Positions 9,101 through 16,634 of a DNA stretch of 36,111 bases are shown one piece after another. Every line of letters starts with the position of its first letter. Position 1 is the first letter of the stretch. The notes under the pieces are model-generated. The model was not told where the DNA came from. It made no database searches and worked only from the letters and a program-made list of their open reading frames with translations. The position numbers and the translations under genes are program-made. Source of the stretch: an uncultured Thermoguttaceae bacterium. Its GTDB lineage: Bacteria > Planctomycetota > Planctomycetia > Pirellulales > Thermoguttaceae. The stretch lies in contig CAKVCP010000008.1 of assembly GCA_934725735.1 (NCBI GenBank), positions 1-36,111 of the forward strand, read 5' to 3'.

Positions 9101-9410
9101 GCTTTGGGGATGGAACGGGCTCATGAAGCGCCTCGGCGCGGCGGCCGCGAAGGACGATCGCGCGAAGGAGCTCTATTTCGACGCGTGCAAGGCGAAGGCG
9201 CGGACGCGATATCGTTACGTCTCGGCGTTGAAGGATCCGAAAGAGAAGGAGACGCAGGCGAAGAACGCGGAGATGGAGCTGGAACGTCTCGCGCAGTTGC
9301 ACGCGGGTTTTAACGGGCCCGAATCGGTCAAGTATTTTAACGACGCGTACCGAGCGCTTCAGCGTTTGCGCGGGGTCGCGTCTCCGAAAGATTTAACGAA
9401 AAAGAAGTAA
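6123..9410 (+). CDS. Large secreted TPR-repeat protein
   Basis: 1095 residues. A signal peptide (TTAFICALIFIASRSFA, cleavage near residue 36) is followed by an almost wholly alpha-helical, Ala/Glu/Lys-rich chain with many TPR-like helical pairs. Examples are DEAEDAFAKYLEKSPSG, LPYEQEFFALKTLSLA, LGRYEEAFVAGDRVA and YKNLTAILEKRPDYVDAQWE. It is the first gene of a tight plus-strand operon with a second TPR protein, ExbB and ExbD; an AGAGAG ribosome binding site lies just before the ATG. Known: TPR domains bind partner proteins, and in the Tol-Pal system the periplasmic TPR protein CpoB works beside TolQ and TolR. Inferred: a periplasmic scaffold for the ExbB/ExbD motor. There is no catalytic motif. 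The TPR call comes from sequence character, not a profile search. Confidence 0.75.
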   Translation: MYRTQRTGEKGRARVRLATTAFICALIFIASRSFAAEDWAAFLDALKTRGYDDVALVYLKQLQSDGSAPPELNDELDYRIGAAAFDEAAKATGARRDALWDEAEDAFAKYLEKSPSGEFALEANSGTADIETRRADALFAEANRKGTSEETRTQKLEQARVYMTNASKSLAAASKLSTERLKASRGQDSNAANFAADSRRAQATHIDLMTRYANARAQIARTYPEGSSERKEELEQAAARFAKIFSAYQQYPLAFKARLYEAQIDRELGKDAAALSLLSEIDVLPYEQEFFALKTLSLALYSQIVEERGGTVEQMTLVQKYRAWRAASLLESFYESAEGRAIQRRAGAALLTLEKTRRTNYREYADAGKQVFVDATDPVYKELNVGEKKSVNKLLLASAKILGAVGNGRDEEAAAAKSLLQDELFQGLDVEKLSTNVVDGFDAAVNEAYRAASIFAQKKTARDSASPEFAQEAQKDFDAAAIAALDAFRVALDMSAKEMIPDKRGSLNAENATAARDEVNKILLKYSVIAYYLGRYEEAFVAGDRVAREKESPEAEQGGGLALKALQAIQGEARAQNSAGADSLDAKVDEYAAFCRDAWGENEDSLVAQEAIVAQLENAVASGDIDGAVAALEKIPESSPRRASAELSLGRALWSLASKKNAAATDSDQTEDAQDSAQDAAREDAPEKLFAAAQKYLYDGLERKITTDSGTLDDDGSAIYSAYLLAQSYVQQGAYADAEKWLTHPRIGALALIARAEEGNAPSFIDDSFKIAALSSALLVQGSDPARLEEAKGTMAKLEAIAANSPDSGKKLTNVYLSLGRRFEERLTLLKNQAAAGDESKRAELYDAAKGLATFLDNVASRADESNYAALRWSGDAYLTIGRELRGKTAETSTEAAPYFVKARDVYKTLVQKIDADPTFAPSPDSRVAVLLKVCEILRYEEKYSTAYKNLTAILEKRPDYVDAQWEAATLLEAWGRVDSEYYTLAMTGDGKTLWGWNGLMKRLGAAAAKDDRAKELYFDACKAKARTRYRYVSALKDPKEKETQAKNAEMELERLAQLHAGFNGPESVKYFNDAYRALQRLRGVASPKDLTKKK

Positions 9411-9425
9411 CGAGCGAGTGAAACG

Positions 9426-10571
9426 ATGCGAATAACGAACGCGAAACAGAATGTCGAGTCGCGGATGGTCGCGGCTAGTCTGCGCGGACTCGCTACTTTG
9501 GCGGCGAGCTTCGCCGCGCTCCTGGGCGTGGTTGCGATTCCCGGGTCAGCGCGCGGCGTCGATCTAGTCCGATACTGGGAGAAGAACGCGCAAGGCGTCG
9601 TCGAGGAGCGCACGGCGCAAGGCGAGACGCTCGGCGTCGATCCCAACGGCGTGGCGATGAACTGCGAGTCGGAAGACGTTGCGCCCGACGAGAATCCGAT
9701 CCCTTCGGAGCGCGTCCTTTGGGTGCAGTACGACGCGGCGCCGATCGAATTGTCGGCGGCGCGCGTCGAGACGGAAGTTGGAAATTACGAAGAGGCGCTC
9801 GAGAAACTCAACAGTATCGCGCCCGAAGACGTCGACCCGGACTCTATGCCGCTGATCGCTGCGGAAGCCGCGTGGTATAAGGCGTACGCGACCCTCAATC
9901 TTGCGCTTTTAGGCGCGGGAGACCTCAAGGAGGGAGGGGCGGAGATGACGCGCTTCGTCCAGCAGTATCCGACGAGCTACCGCTATTACGAAGGGTGCCG
10001 TCTCCTCGGGGACGCGTTCTACGCGTACGCGCAAAGCGCGGCGAAGGACTCGAGCGCCTTTGTCAAACGCGCGGAAGGCGCTTACGGCTCCCTTTTGAAA
10101 GCGGATTCCGACTCGGTGAAGGCGCGCGGAAAGCTCGGATTGGGACGCCTGGCGCTCGCGGCGGACGACGTTGAAAAGGCGAAGACGTATTTCCAAGAAG
10201 TCGTCGATATGGACGCCTTTGACGTGGAGAAGTCGGAGGCGCGGATCGGCCTTGCGCGCGCGACCTCGAAAGAGGGGGATCACGCGGGGGCGCTCGCGCT
10301 TCTCAACGCGCTCTTGGCGGAGACTCCCGACGACGCGACGCTGCGTCACGCGCGGATTTACAACGCGATCGGAGACGTGAGCGTCGTCGCAGATCGTCTG
10401 CAAGAGGCCGCGGTCGCGTACCTGCACGTTGATCTCCTCTATCCTCAAGCGCGGACGGAACGCGTCGCCGCGCTCAAAGCGCTCGTCGGCGTCTGGAAAG
10501 AGCTCGGGCGCGAAGATCGCGCGATCGAGACGGAACGACGCCTGCGCGAGCGATTCCACGTACAACCTTAA
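9426..10571 (+). CDS. Secreted TPR-repeat protein, second gene of the ExbBD operon
   Basis: 381 residues, starting 15 bases after the previous stop. A long N-terminal signal peptide runs to about residue 43 (LATLAASFAALLGVVAIPG, SARG). The mature part carries TPR motifs: VGNYEEALEKLNSIAPED, EMTRFVQQYPTSYRYYEG, GRLALAADDVEKAKTYFQ, GDHAGALALLNALLAETP and LQEAAVAYLHVDLLYPQ. The repeats with RFVQQYP and LLYPQA resemble the outer-membrane TPR proteins YbgF/CpoB and BamD. That similarity and the ExbB/ExbD neighbours suggest a periplasmic adaptor; the exact partner is unknown. An internal ATG at 9465 would still leave a signal peptide. Confidence 0.75.
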   Translation: MRITNAKQNVESRMVAASLRGLATLAASFAALLGVVAIPGSARGVDLVRYWEKNAQGVVEERTAQGETLGVDPNGVAMNCESEDVAPDENPIPSERVLWVQYDAAPIELSAARVETEVGNYEEALEKLNSIAPEDVDPDSMPLIAAEAAWYKAYATLNLALLGAGDLKEGGAEMTRFVQQYPTSYRYYEGCRLLGDAFYAYAQSAAKDSSAFVKRAEGAYGSLLKADSDSVKARGKLGLGRLALAADDVEKAKTYFQEVVDMDAFDVEKSEARIGLARATSKEGDHAGALALLNALLAETPDDATLRHARIYNAIGDVSVVADRLQEAAVAYLHVDLLYPQARTERVAALKALVGVWKELGREDRAIETERRLRERFHVQP

Positions 10572-10586
10572 TCGACCCCATCGACC

Positions 10587-10643
10587 CGACGACGCGCGTC
10601 GTCGCGCCGTCCCTTAAAATCGCGTCCGCCCTTGGCGCGGACG
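10587..10643 (+). promoter_or_regulatory. Palindrome and hairpin between the TPR gene and exbB
   Basis: CGACGACGC-GCGTCGTCG (10587-10604) is a perfect 18-bp palindrome. CGTCCGC and GCGGACG (10623-10629 and 10637-10643) form a 7-bp hairpin ending 22 bases before the exbB start. Neither has a T-run. They may affect mRNA processing or the relative expression of the motor genes; this is inference. Confidence 0.35.
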
Positions 10644-10665
10644 GTTGACCTTGAGAGGCTTTGCT

Positions 10666-11559
10666 ATGTTCATAACTCGACGTCGTCCCTCCTTTTTGAT
10701 TCGGGAAACGTTTTCTCGCGCGGCGAAGGCTTGCGTCTTCATCGCGCTCCTCGCCGCGTTGGCGTGCGCTTTTTCCACGCGCGGCGCTTTCGCTCAGGAC
10801 GACTTCTCCTTCGACGAAGAGTCTGAACCCGCTGCGGCGGCTCCCGAGCTTCCCTCCGCTCCCGCCGCCGCTACCGCCGCGCCAGCCGCTCCCGGAGAAT
10901 CCGGAGACGCCGCCGATTCCGGAGAATCCAAAAAGAGCGACAACTACCTCATGTGGATGTTCCGATCCCTCGGATGGTTCTTCTCCGTCATCTTCGCGCT
11001 CCTCTCCATGACGATGGTCGCCCTTATCGTCATCAATATCGTGAATCTGCGCCGCTCGCAGATCGTACCGGAAGCGCTCGTTGAAGATTTCGGAAAGCTC
11101 ATCGACGAAAACCGATTCCAGGAGGCGTACGAGTGCGCGAAGGACAACGAGTCCCTCCTCGGACAAGCGCTCTCCACCGGTTTGGCGCGCATGCCTTCGG
11201 GATACGAGAAAGCGTCGCAGGCGATGCAGGATGTGACGCAAGCCGAATCGATGCGCCTCGAACATCAGCTCGGGTATCTCGCGCTCATCGGGAATCTCGC
11301 GCCAATGATCGGCCTCTTTGGCACCGTCGTGGGTATGATCGCGTCGTTCCAGGCGATCGCGTCCGGCGGCGCGGCGCCTTCTCCTCAGAAGCTCGCCGAA
11401 GGTATCGCGACCGCGCTCTTTACGACGGAACTGGGCTTGGCGATCGCGCTCCCCGCGCTTGCCGCCTACGATATCCTCAAAAATCGACTCGCGCGATTCA
11501 TCCTCGACGTCGCCGTCGTGAGCGAATCCTTCATGGGACGCTTCTCACCCTCGAAATAA
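10666..11559 (+). CDS. exbB: ExbB/TolQ/MotA-family proton channel subunit
   Basis: 297 residues from the ATG at 10666, chosen because GAGAGG lies 7 bases upstream; an in-frame TTG at 10645 is less likely. A signal-peptide-like segment (ACVFIALLAALACAFS, AFAQDD) and an Ala/Pro-rich linker precede the core. The core has three membrane helices: one around 95-120 (WFFSVIFALLSMTMVALIVI), then the paired helices YLALIGNLAPMIGLFGTVVG and the TELGLAIALPALAAYDIL block. The latter two match the MotA_ExbB signature. Known: ExbB-type pentamers with ExbD convert proton flow into work on periplasmic partners. ExbD is encoded 28 bases downstream. No TonB or TolA gene is in view, so what the motor drives is open. 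Confidence 0.9.
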   Translation: MFITRRRPSFLIRETFSRAAKACVFIALLAALACAFSTRGAFAQDDFSFDEESEPAAAAPELPSAPAAATAAPAAPGESGDAADSGESKKSDNYLMWMFRSLGWFFSVIFALLSMTMVALIVINIVNLRRSQIVPEALVEDFGKLIDENRFQEAYECAKDNESLLGQALSTGLARMPSGYEKASQAMQDVTQAESMRLEHQLGYLALIGNLAPMIGLFGTVVGMIASFQAIASGGAAPSPQKLAEGIATALFTTELGLAIALPALAAYDILKNRLARFILDVAVVSESFMGRFSPSK

Positions 11560-11587
11560 GAGACGCGCGCCGTAAGAGGACGACATT

Positions 11588-12055
11588 ATGAGAAAGAAAC
11601 GCGAACTGGTTACGATGGAGCCGACGGAACCGAATATGACGTCGATGATCGACGTCGTCTTCCTCCTCATCTCCTTCTTTACGCTCGTGATGAACTTTTC
11701 GCAGGCGGAGCAGCATGAAGAAATCGCGCTTCCAAAAAGCGAGTTGGCGCAGCCCCCCGAGGCGGCGCCTCCCGAAATGATAACGCTCCAGATCCTCCCC
11801 GATCAGACGATCGTCGTCGGGTCGAAGCGCTGCGCGTTAGAGATGGGAGACGTTCGCGCCTCCTCCTTCAGCGGCGTCTTGAAGGACGAACTCGACGTTC
11901 TTCACACCCTGCGGCGCGTTCAACCCGCGGACGTCACGATCGTAATTCGCGGCGACGCCGATTTGCCGATGGGGTTTGTGCAGCGGCTTATCTCCGCCTG
12001 CCAGGATCGCGGCGCCGACAATTTCGTGCTGCGCGCGCGGCAAGCCGTCGAGTAG
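11588..12055 (+). CDS. exbD: ExbD/TolR-family motor subunit
   Basis: 155 residues. A short cytoplasmic N-terminus is followed by one membrane helix that begins PNMTSMIDVVFLLISFF. Asp22 in it aligns with the proton-carrying aspartate of ExbD and TolR. A periplasmic domain ends in the usual fold (VTIVIRGDADLPMGFVQRLI, then ACQDRGADNFVLRAR). AGAGG lies upstream of the ATG. It is the last gene of the operon and ends 6 bases before the stop of the convergent SDR gene; no clear terminator is seen between them. It forms the ion channel with the ExbB encoded just upstream. Confidence 0.9.
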   Translation: MRKKRELVTMEPTEPNMTSMIDVVFLLISFFTLVMNFSQAEQHEEIALPKSELAQPPEAAPPEMITLQILPDQTIVVGSKRCALEMGDVRASSFSGVLKDELDVLHTLRRVQPADVTIVIRGDADLPMGFVQRLISACQDRGADNFVLRARQAVE

Positions 12056-12061
12056 CCCTCC

Positions 12062-13162
12062 TTAAAGGAGATTCTGAAGATATTCCTCGCGCGACGCGTA
12101 GAGCGAGGGGGAGCATCCGAGGACGCGATTCATGTACGGCGTCGAGCCGGGTTCGTCGGGGCGGCGACGTTTGTGCCATTCTCGAGAATCGGGGATGAGT
12201 TCCGCAAGCCCCGGCCACGGCGTGAAGGGCTGACGCCCCAAGACTTCGCAAAGCTTGCTTGAATCGAGAGAGCAGTTGCGCACGCGCGGCGGAACGGGGC
12301 ACGATTCTTCCGTCAACATTCCGAAGAGGAGCTCCCCGTCGAAGCCCCCCGCGCGGTTGATGATCTGCGCCATCTGGTAAAGGTTGACTTGACGCGACCC
12401 CCCGCAGTTGAGGAGACCCGCGTAGTCGTTGGCGAGAAATTCGCGAAAGACGCGCGCCATCTCGTCCACGTACGTCGGCGTGCGAACCTCGTCGTAATAG
12501 AGCGTCGCCGGACGATTCGGTCTGAAACGGCCCGCGATCCAGTCGATCGCCCCCGCGTGTCCGTTGAAGGAGATTCCCATCGGCATCGAGATTCGGAGCG
12601 TGACGGCGTAGGGGTCGATTTCCGCGACCGCTTGCTCCCCTTGAATCATCGTTTCGCCGTACGCTGCGGCGGGAACGGGAGGCTCGTCTTCGCGAAAGCC
12701 GCCGCGAGGACGCCCCGCGTAGACCTGATCGACCGAAAGATGCGCGAGACGAATACCGCGTTTCCGCGCGTAGAGCGCCAGATTTCGCGCGATCGAAACG
12801 TTCAGTTCCCGCGCGAGTCGAGGATCGAGATGGCACGCCTTGAGCGCGCAGTTCCCCGCGCAGTCGAGGATCGCCGCGACTTTCCGTTCGTCGAAAAGAC
12901 GTTCGATTTCGGCGTAGTCGCGAAGGTTCGAACGGATGAGATCCGGCGCGGGGAAATCGACGTCCGACTCCTGCGCGACGCCGAAGACTTGCCCCGGAAA
13001 TCGCGCCTGAAAATAAGCGAGCGCCGCGTAACCCGCGACTCCCGTTACCCCCGTGATCGCTAGCGGCAGGCGCGGACGCGGAAGATCGCCCCCGTCGGGA
13101 CGTTCGCGTTGACGAAGGGACTCGGCTAGAAGCTGGGAATATTTCACGGGGTTGCGCGACAT
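12062..13162 (-). CDS. RmlD-like NAD(P)-binding SDR protein lacking the usual Lys
   Basis: 366 residues. After about 33 extra N-terminal residues comes an extended-SDR Rossmann start, LAITGVTGVAGYAALAYF (G38, G41, G44), then SVDQVYAG (Ser143). The substrate domain includes RTPTYVDEMARVFREF and LNCGGSRQVNLYQMAQII. These match dTDP-4-dehydrorhamnose reductase-like proteins. The usual YGxTK tetrad is YGETM here: Tyr168 is kept but the lysine position is Met172. It may have altered catalysis or be a non-catalytic binder, as with the related MAT2B regulatory protein. AAGGAG lies 9 bases before the ATG. No sugar-nucleotide gene is adjacent, so rhamnose synthesis is not supported by context. Confidence 0.75.
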   Translation of the reverse strand: MSRNPVKYSQLLAESLRQRERPDGGDLPRPRLPLAITGVTGVAGYAALAYFQARFPGQVFGVAQESDVDFPAPDLIRSNLRDYAEIERLFDERKVAAILDCAGNCALKACHLDPRLARELNVSIARNLALYARKRGIRLAHLSVDQVYAGRPRGGFREDEPPVPAAAYGETMIQGEQAVAEIDPYAVTLRISMPMGISFNGHAGAIDWIAGRFRPNRPATLYYDEVRTPTYVDEMARVFREFLANDYAGLLNCGGSRQVNLYQMAQIINRAGGFDGELLFGMLTEESCPVPPRVRNCSLDSSKLCEVLGRQPFTPWPGLAELIPDSREWHKRRRPDEPGSTPYMNRVLGCSPSLYASREEYLQNLL

Positions 13163-13215
13163 GACGTCGATCTCCTTATATGACGACGCGTCGAAGGGAC
13201 TCCTCGACGCGATAG

Positions 13216-13244
13216 TTGTTGACGGTCGTTTATTCAGTATAAAC
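13216..13244. promoter_or_regulatory. Possible overlapping divergent promoters with inverted repeat
   Basis: On the plus strand TTGTTG and TATAAA are 16 bases apart; on the minus strand TATACT overlaps the same place. GTTTAT-N5-ATAAAC (13228-13244) is a perfect 6-bp inverted repeat. It lies between the SDR gene and the LRR gene, so one site could serve both. The -35 elements are weak. Confidence 0.3.
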
Positions 13245-13450
13245 CCGCGCTTTTGACCGGGAAGGGGCGCGGAGGGGCGTTCCCTTCTTTTCCGCGCGGA
13301 GAGAGTCGAGGAAGGGACGCGTCGCGGGGCGTCGTGTATTCCGACGATTCGCGCTCTTGGCGCTTTGGGAAAGTCGGTCGGCTTCGCGCGCGAAGAAGGG
13401 CGTTGGCGAGAATAATTTTTAGAACGTCATAGCGAGGATTAGGAATTTCG

Positions 13451-15769
13451 ATGGGTAGAAGAGGATATGACGACGGAAGAGGGTATAACGCCGGAAGAGG
13501 GTACGACGACGATTCGTCCGGCGGGGCTTTGTTGTATCTGATCGCTGGGGGCTTGTACTTTTGCAGAAAGCTCGATCTGGATCCCGTGTTCATCTTAGTC
13601 ATGATCGGACTCCTGATCTTGGCTCTTTTCCCGTACGGGTTGTTTTTCGACGCGTTTCTGCATCCCAATAGACGCACCGGGCCGCCGAATTTCATTTCCG
13701 ACGTCGGGCGTAAATTGGGAAGGGCGGCGCGTATCCCCTTCTTCTGGGTGAAGCCTATCGGCAAATTCTTCTTCGACGTTTTCTTGCAATCGTCTCAGCA
13801 GAAGGCGAAGACGAAGAACGCGACATTTTCCGCGCAACCGCCGCTCGACGTCTCCTCTTCCGAACAACCGACTAACGACGCCTCCTCTCCGAGCTCAATC
13901 GACGCTATTTTAGACCCCGCGAAGAGAGGATTCAACGAGCCTTTCCTGATACGCGAAGAGTCGGCGCAGGCGAACGCGGAGAATTGGCTGATCTCCCTCT
14001 TCGTGAGTCTTCCGCTCGACTTGGCGGCGATCGTCGCGATCTGTCGCTGGGGCGGGGAGCTAACCGAGGGATACGGCGTCTTCTCGAAACTCGCCTTCCT
14101 TTTCTTTTCCGTCGTTTTCACCGCGCTTTTTTCGATGACCCTCGTGCGCGTTTTCATCAGATGGGGGAAGCTGCTGCGCGACGCGAGCACCCTCTTTCCT
14201 GATCCTATCCTCTATTGGCGCCTCTGGGGCGAAGAAGAAGGGGAGGTGAAAAAAGACGAGGAGGACGAAGCGTCGGGCGAAGAAGAGGCGGGTTCCCATG
14301 AAATCGTCGTTTCACGATACGTTCAAAAGGACGATTCCGCGCGCGAAGGCCGCGTGACGCGCGTCGTCGTTCCCGACTCCATCGACGGCTGCCCCGTTAC
14401 GCGGATCGCGGACGGAGCGTTCGAAGATTCGCCGTATCTCAACGAGGTTATTCTCTCCGACTCCGTGACGACGATCGGCGCGCGCGCCTTCGCCGATTGT
14501 CCGCGACTCGACTCGATCACGCTCACGGACTTCGTGACGACGATCGGCGCGGACGCGTTCTCGAAGCAGACGCGTCTCGTCGTTCCGTCGGGAAGTTACG
14601 CCGAAGAATGGGCGCGAAAGAACGGCGCGACGATTCAGGTCGTCGCGTCGAAAAAGTCGGCGCGCGTTCCGTCGTCAAGCGCGTCTTCCGCGCAAGCTTC
14701 TCCCTCTTCCTCGAACGCTCCCAGCGCGCCCCAAGCGCCAACCCCCGCGGGAAACTGTTGGGGCTCCTTCTACTGGATCGAAAACGGAGAGGACGCGACG
14801 ATTACAGGAATGGCGTCGACGCAGGTGACGAAGCTTAAGATTCCGTCGGAGGTCGCCGGACGCAAGGTCGTCGAAATCGGGGCGCGCGCTTTCCAGGGAG
14901 GCGCCTTCCAAACGGCAACCTTCCCCGACGATTTGAAGACGATCGGTTTCTGCGCCTTCGAAGGATGCGCGAATCTGAAGCGCGTCGATCTTCCGCGTCG
15001 ACTCAAGACGATCGGCCCCCTCGCGTTTCAAGCGTGTCGAAACTTGACGAAAGTCTCCCTCCCCAACGGGCTTGAAAAGATCGAAGACTCCGCGTTCGCC
15101 GACTGCGACGCCCTGAAGTCCCTCCATTTGCCCAGCTCGCTCCAACAGATCGGAACCGCTCCTTTCTCCGGACAGACGACGCTTACGGTCATCACGGGAA
15201 GTTACGCGCAGGGGTGGGCGGCGGCTCAGAATGATTGCCAATATCGCGCGATGGGCGCTTCCGGACGCGCGACCGGCGCGACTTCGGGAAAGGCGCCGCG
15301 ACGAACGCCGTCCCCCGCGCCGAAAAGCGCCGGAAACGCCGCCGTCTCCAACTCGAACGTCTTTTACGTCCCGAAAGGCTACAAAAACTCGCCCCTCGAC
15401 GCCGTCGGCGAAGCGGTCTTTAAAGGGGATCCGACGATTGTCGAAGCGGCGATACCCGAAGGGATCGTGCGCGTCGATAATATGGCTTTTTACGAATGTT
15501 ACCGCTTGCGCCGCGCGATCCTCCCCGATTCGCTACGCGCGATCGGCGCCGGCGCGTTCGCCGAGTGCCCTCAACTCAAGGAGGTCGTGGTTCCCAACGG
15601 GGTTGCGTCGATCGCTCGCAAGGCGTTCGATAAGAACACGACGCTCGTCGTCGCGCCGTATAGTTACGCGCAGCGCTGGGCGGACGAGAATGGGATCAAG
15701 ACGCGCGTTTTCGACTGGCAGGAACGCTTGCAAGAAGTTCAGATCTTGCGCCGCGCCCCGAGGAACTAA
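13451..15769 (+). CDS. Membrane-anchored LRR_5 (BspA-like) leucine-rich repeat protein
   Basis: 772 residues. The N-terminus has three GRGY-type repeats (GRGYNAGRGYDDD), then two membrane helices (about 26-68) and, after a polar linker, two more (about 180-235). The rest holds three blocks of BspA-type repeats of the LxxIGxxAFxxCxxLxxVxLP kind: about residues 283-400, 453-597 and 643-757. Examples are LKTIGFCAFEGCANLKRVDL and LRAIGAGAFAECPQLKEVVV. Each block ends in a similar cap: a strand, then SYAxxWAxxN (GSYAEEWARKNG, GSYAQGWAAAQN, YSYAQRWADENG). Known: BspA-like LRR domains mediate surface or protein-protein contacts. The topology places the LRR part on one side of the inner membrane; which side is not clear. 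AGGA precedes the ATG. A HAD gene follows 22 bases later, probably in the same transcript. Confidence 0.8.
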   Translation: MGRRGYDDGRGYNAGRGYDDDSSGGALLYLIAGGLYFCRKLDLDPVFILVMIGLLILALFPYGLFFDAFLHPNRRTGPPNFISDVGRKLGRAARIPFFWVKPIGKFFFDVFLQSSQQKAKTKNATFSAQPPLDVSSSEQPTNDASSPSSIDAILDPAKRGFNEPFLIREESAQANAENWLISLFVSLPLDLAAIVAICRWGGELTEGYGVFSKLAFLFFSVVFTALFSMTLVRVFIRWGKLLRDASTLFPDPILYWRLWGEEEGEVKKDEEDEASGEEEAGSHEIVVSRYVQKDDSAREGRVTRVVVPDSIDGCPVTRIADGAFEDSPYLNEVILSDSVTTIGARAFADCPRLDSITLTDFVTTIGADAFSKQTRLVVPSGSYAEEWARKNGATIQVVASKKSARVPSSSASSAQASPSSSNAPSAPQAPTPAGNCWGSFYWIENGEDATITGMASTQVTKLKIPSEVAGRKVVEIGARAFQGGAFQTATFPDDLKTIGFCAFEGCANLKRVDLPRRLKTIGPLAFQACRNLTKVSLPNGLEKIEDSAFADCDALKSLHLPSSLQQIGTAPFSGQTTLTVITGSYAQGWAAAQNDCQYRAMGASGRATGATSGKAPRRTPSPAPKSAGNAAVSNSNVFYVPKGYKNSPLDAVGEAVFKGDPTIVEAAIPEGIVRVDNMAFYECYRLRRAILPDSLRAIGAGAFAECPQLKEVVVPNGVASIARKAFDKNTTLVVAPYSYAQRWADENGIKTRVFDWQERLQEVQILRRAPRN

Positions 15770-15791
15770 CAGGAACGCGTAGGAATAACGA

Positions 15792-16448
15792 ATGATAACG
15801 ACGGTAATTTTTGATTTGGACGGACTTCTCATCGACAGCGAGCCGATCGCGTACCGCGTCGACTGCGACCTTTTGAGGGAATACGGGCATACGCTGAGCT
15901 TGGAGGAGTACGCGCGCGACTATAGCGGACGCACGGGGGTGGCGAATATGATTCGTATGGTCGAGCGTTATTCGTTGCCGATCACGGTGGAGTATGGTCG
16001 GGCGTTCGTGGCGCAGCGTCAACGCGAGTATATGAAAGAGGGGATACCTCTCAAGAAAGGGGCGCGCGAACTCTTGACGTATCTGCGGGAGAACGGTTAC
16101 GTCGTCGGTTTGGCGTCGTCGAGCGCGCGGGAGAGGGCGGAGCGGATTCTGAAGGCGCGCGGGCTCTGGGATTTCTTTGACGCGCGTGTCTTCGGAGAGG
16201 ACGTGAAGAGGAGCAAGCCTTTTCCCGACGCGTATTTGACGGCGTGCGCGAAGGCGGGTCAGGCGCCGGAGAATTGCCTCGTTCTGGAGGATAGCGAAGC
16301 GGGAATCTTGTCGGGCCGCGACGCGGGTATGACGGTGATCTGCGTGCCGGATATGAAGGAGCCGAGCGCGGAGTATCGGAAGATGGCGGCGCGTGTCTTG
16401 GGGTCCCTTTCGGAAGTGGTCGAGTATTTGGAAGAGTCGCGAAAATAA
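15792..16448 (+). CDS. HAD-superfamily phosphatase, beta-phosphoglucomutase-like
   Basis: 218 residues, the normal size for subfamily IA HAD hydrolases. All four motifs are present: FDLDGLLIDSE (nucleophile Asp8, acid Asp10), LASSS (Ser109 region), Lys142 in RSKPFPDAY, and LEDSEAG (Glu166, Asp167). The helical cap lies at about residues 15-85. Known: such enzymes remove or move phosphate on small metabolites, often sugar phosphates; the FDxDGxxxDSE form with LEDSxxG is typical of phosphatases close to beta-phosphoglucomutase and YqaB/DOG types. The substrate cannot be told from sequence alone. AGGA lies 8 bases before the ATG, directly downstream of the LRR gene. Confidence 0.88.
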   Translation: MITTVIFDLDGLLIDSEPIAYRVDCDLLREYGHTLSLEEYARDYSGRTGVANMIRMVERYSLPITVEYGRAFVAQRQREYMKEGIPLKKGARELLTYLRENGYVVGLASSSARERAERILKARGLWDFFDARVFGEDVKRSKPFPDAYLTACAKAGQAPENCLVLEDSEAGILSGRDAGMTVICVPDMKEPSAEYRKMAARVLGSLSEVVEYLEESRK

Positions 16449-16526
16449 GGGGCGTCGCGTTGGAATTTTCACAGGCGTTATAAGCGGCGAAATTTTTTGA
16501 AAAGCGCTTCTTTTTTTAGAAAACCC

Positions 16527-16556
16527 TTGACGCCGCGCGCCGCTGGCGATTATGAT
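16527..16556 (+). promoter_or_regulatory. Sigma70-type promoter of the Gly/Met-rich protein gene
   Basis: TTGACG (16527-16532) and TATGAT (16551-16556) are separated by 18 bases. Transcription would start near 16563, about 70 bases before the start codon. Confidence 0.6.
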
Positions 16557-16634
16557 ATAAGAGATAGAGTATCGTCGGGGCTCGGCGCCTCGAGCGGGTT
16601 GGAAACAGTGGTGATAAGAGAACGGTAGAAATCC

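Noticed and set aside
12056..12075. CTCC-TTAAA-GGAG between the convergent exbD and SDR genes as a shared terminator
   Set aside because: The stem is only 4-6 bp with no T-run on either side.
16485..16520. AAGCGCTT with flanking A and T runs as a terminator after the HAD gene
   Set aside because: The palindrome has no room for a loop, so a stable hairpin of useful length does not form.
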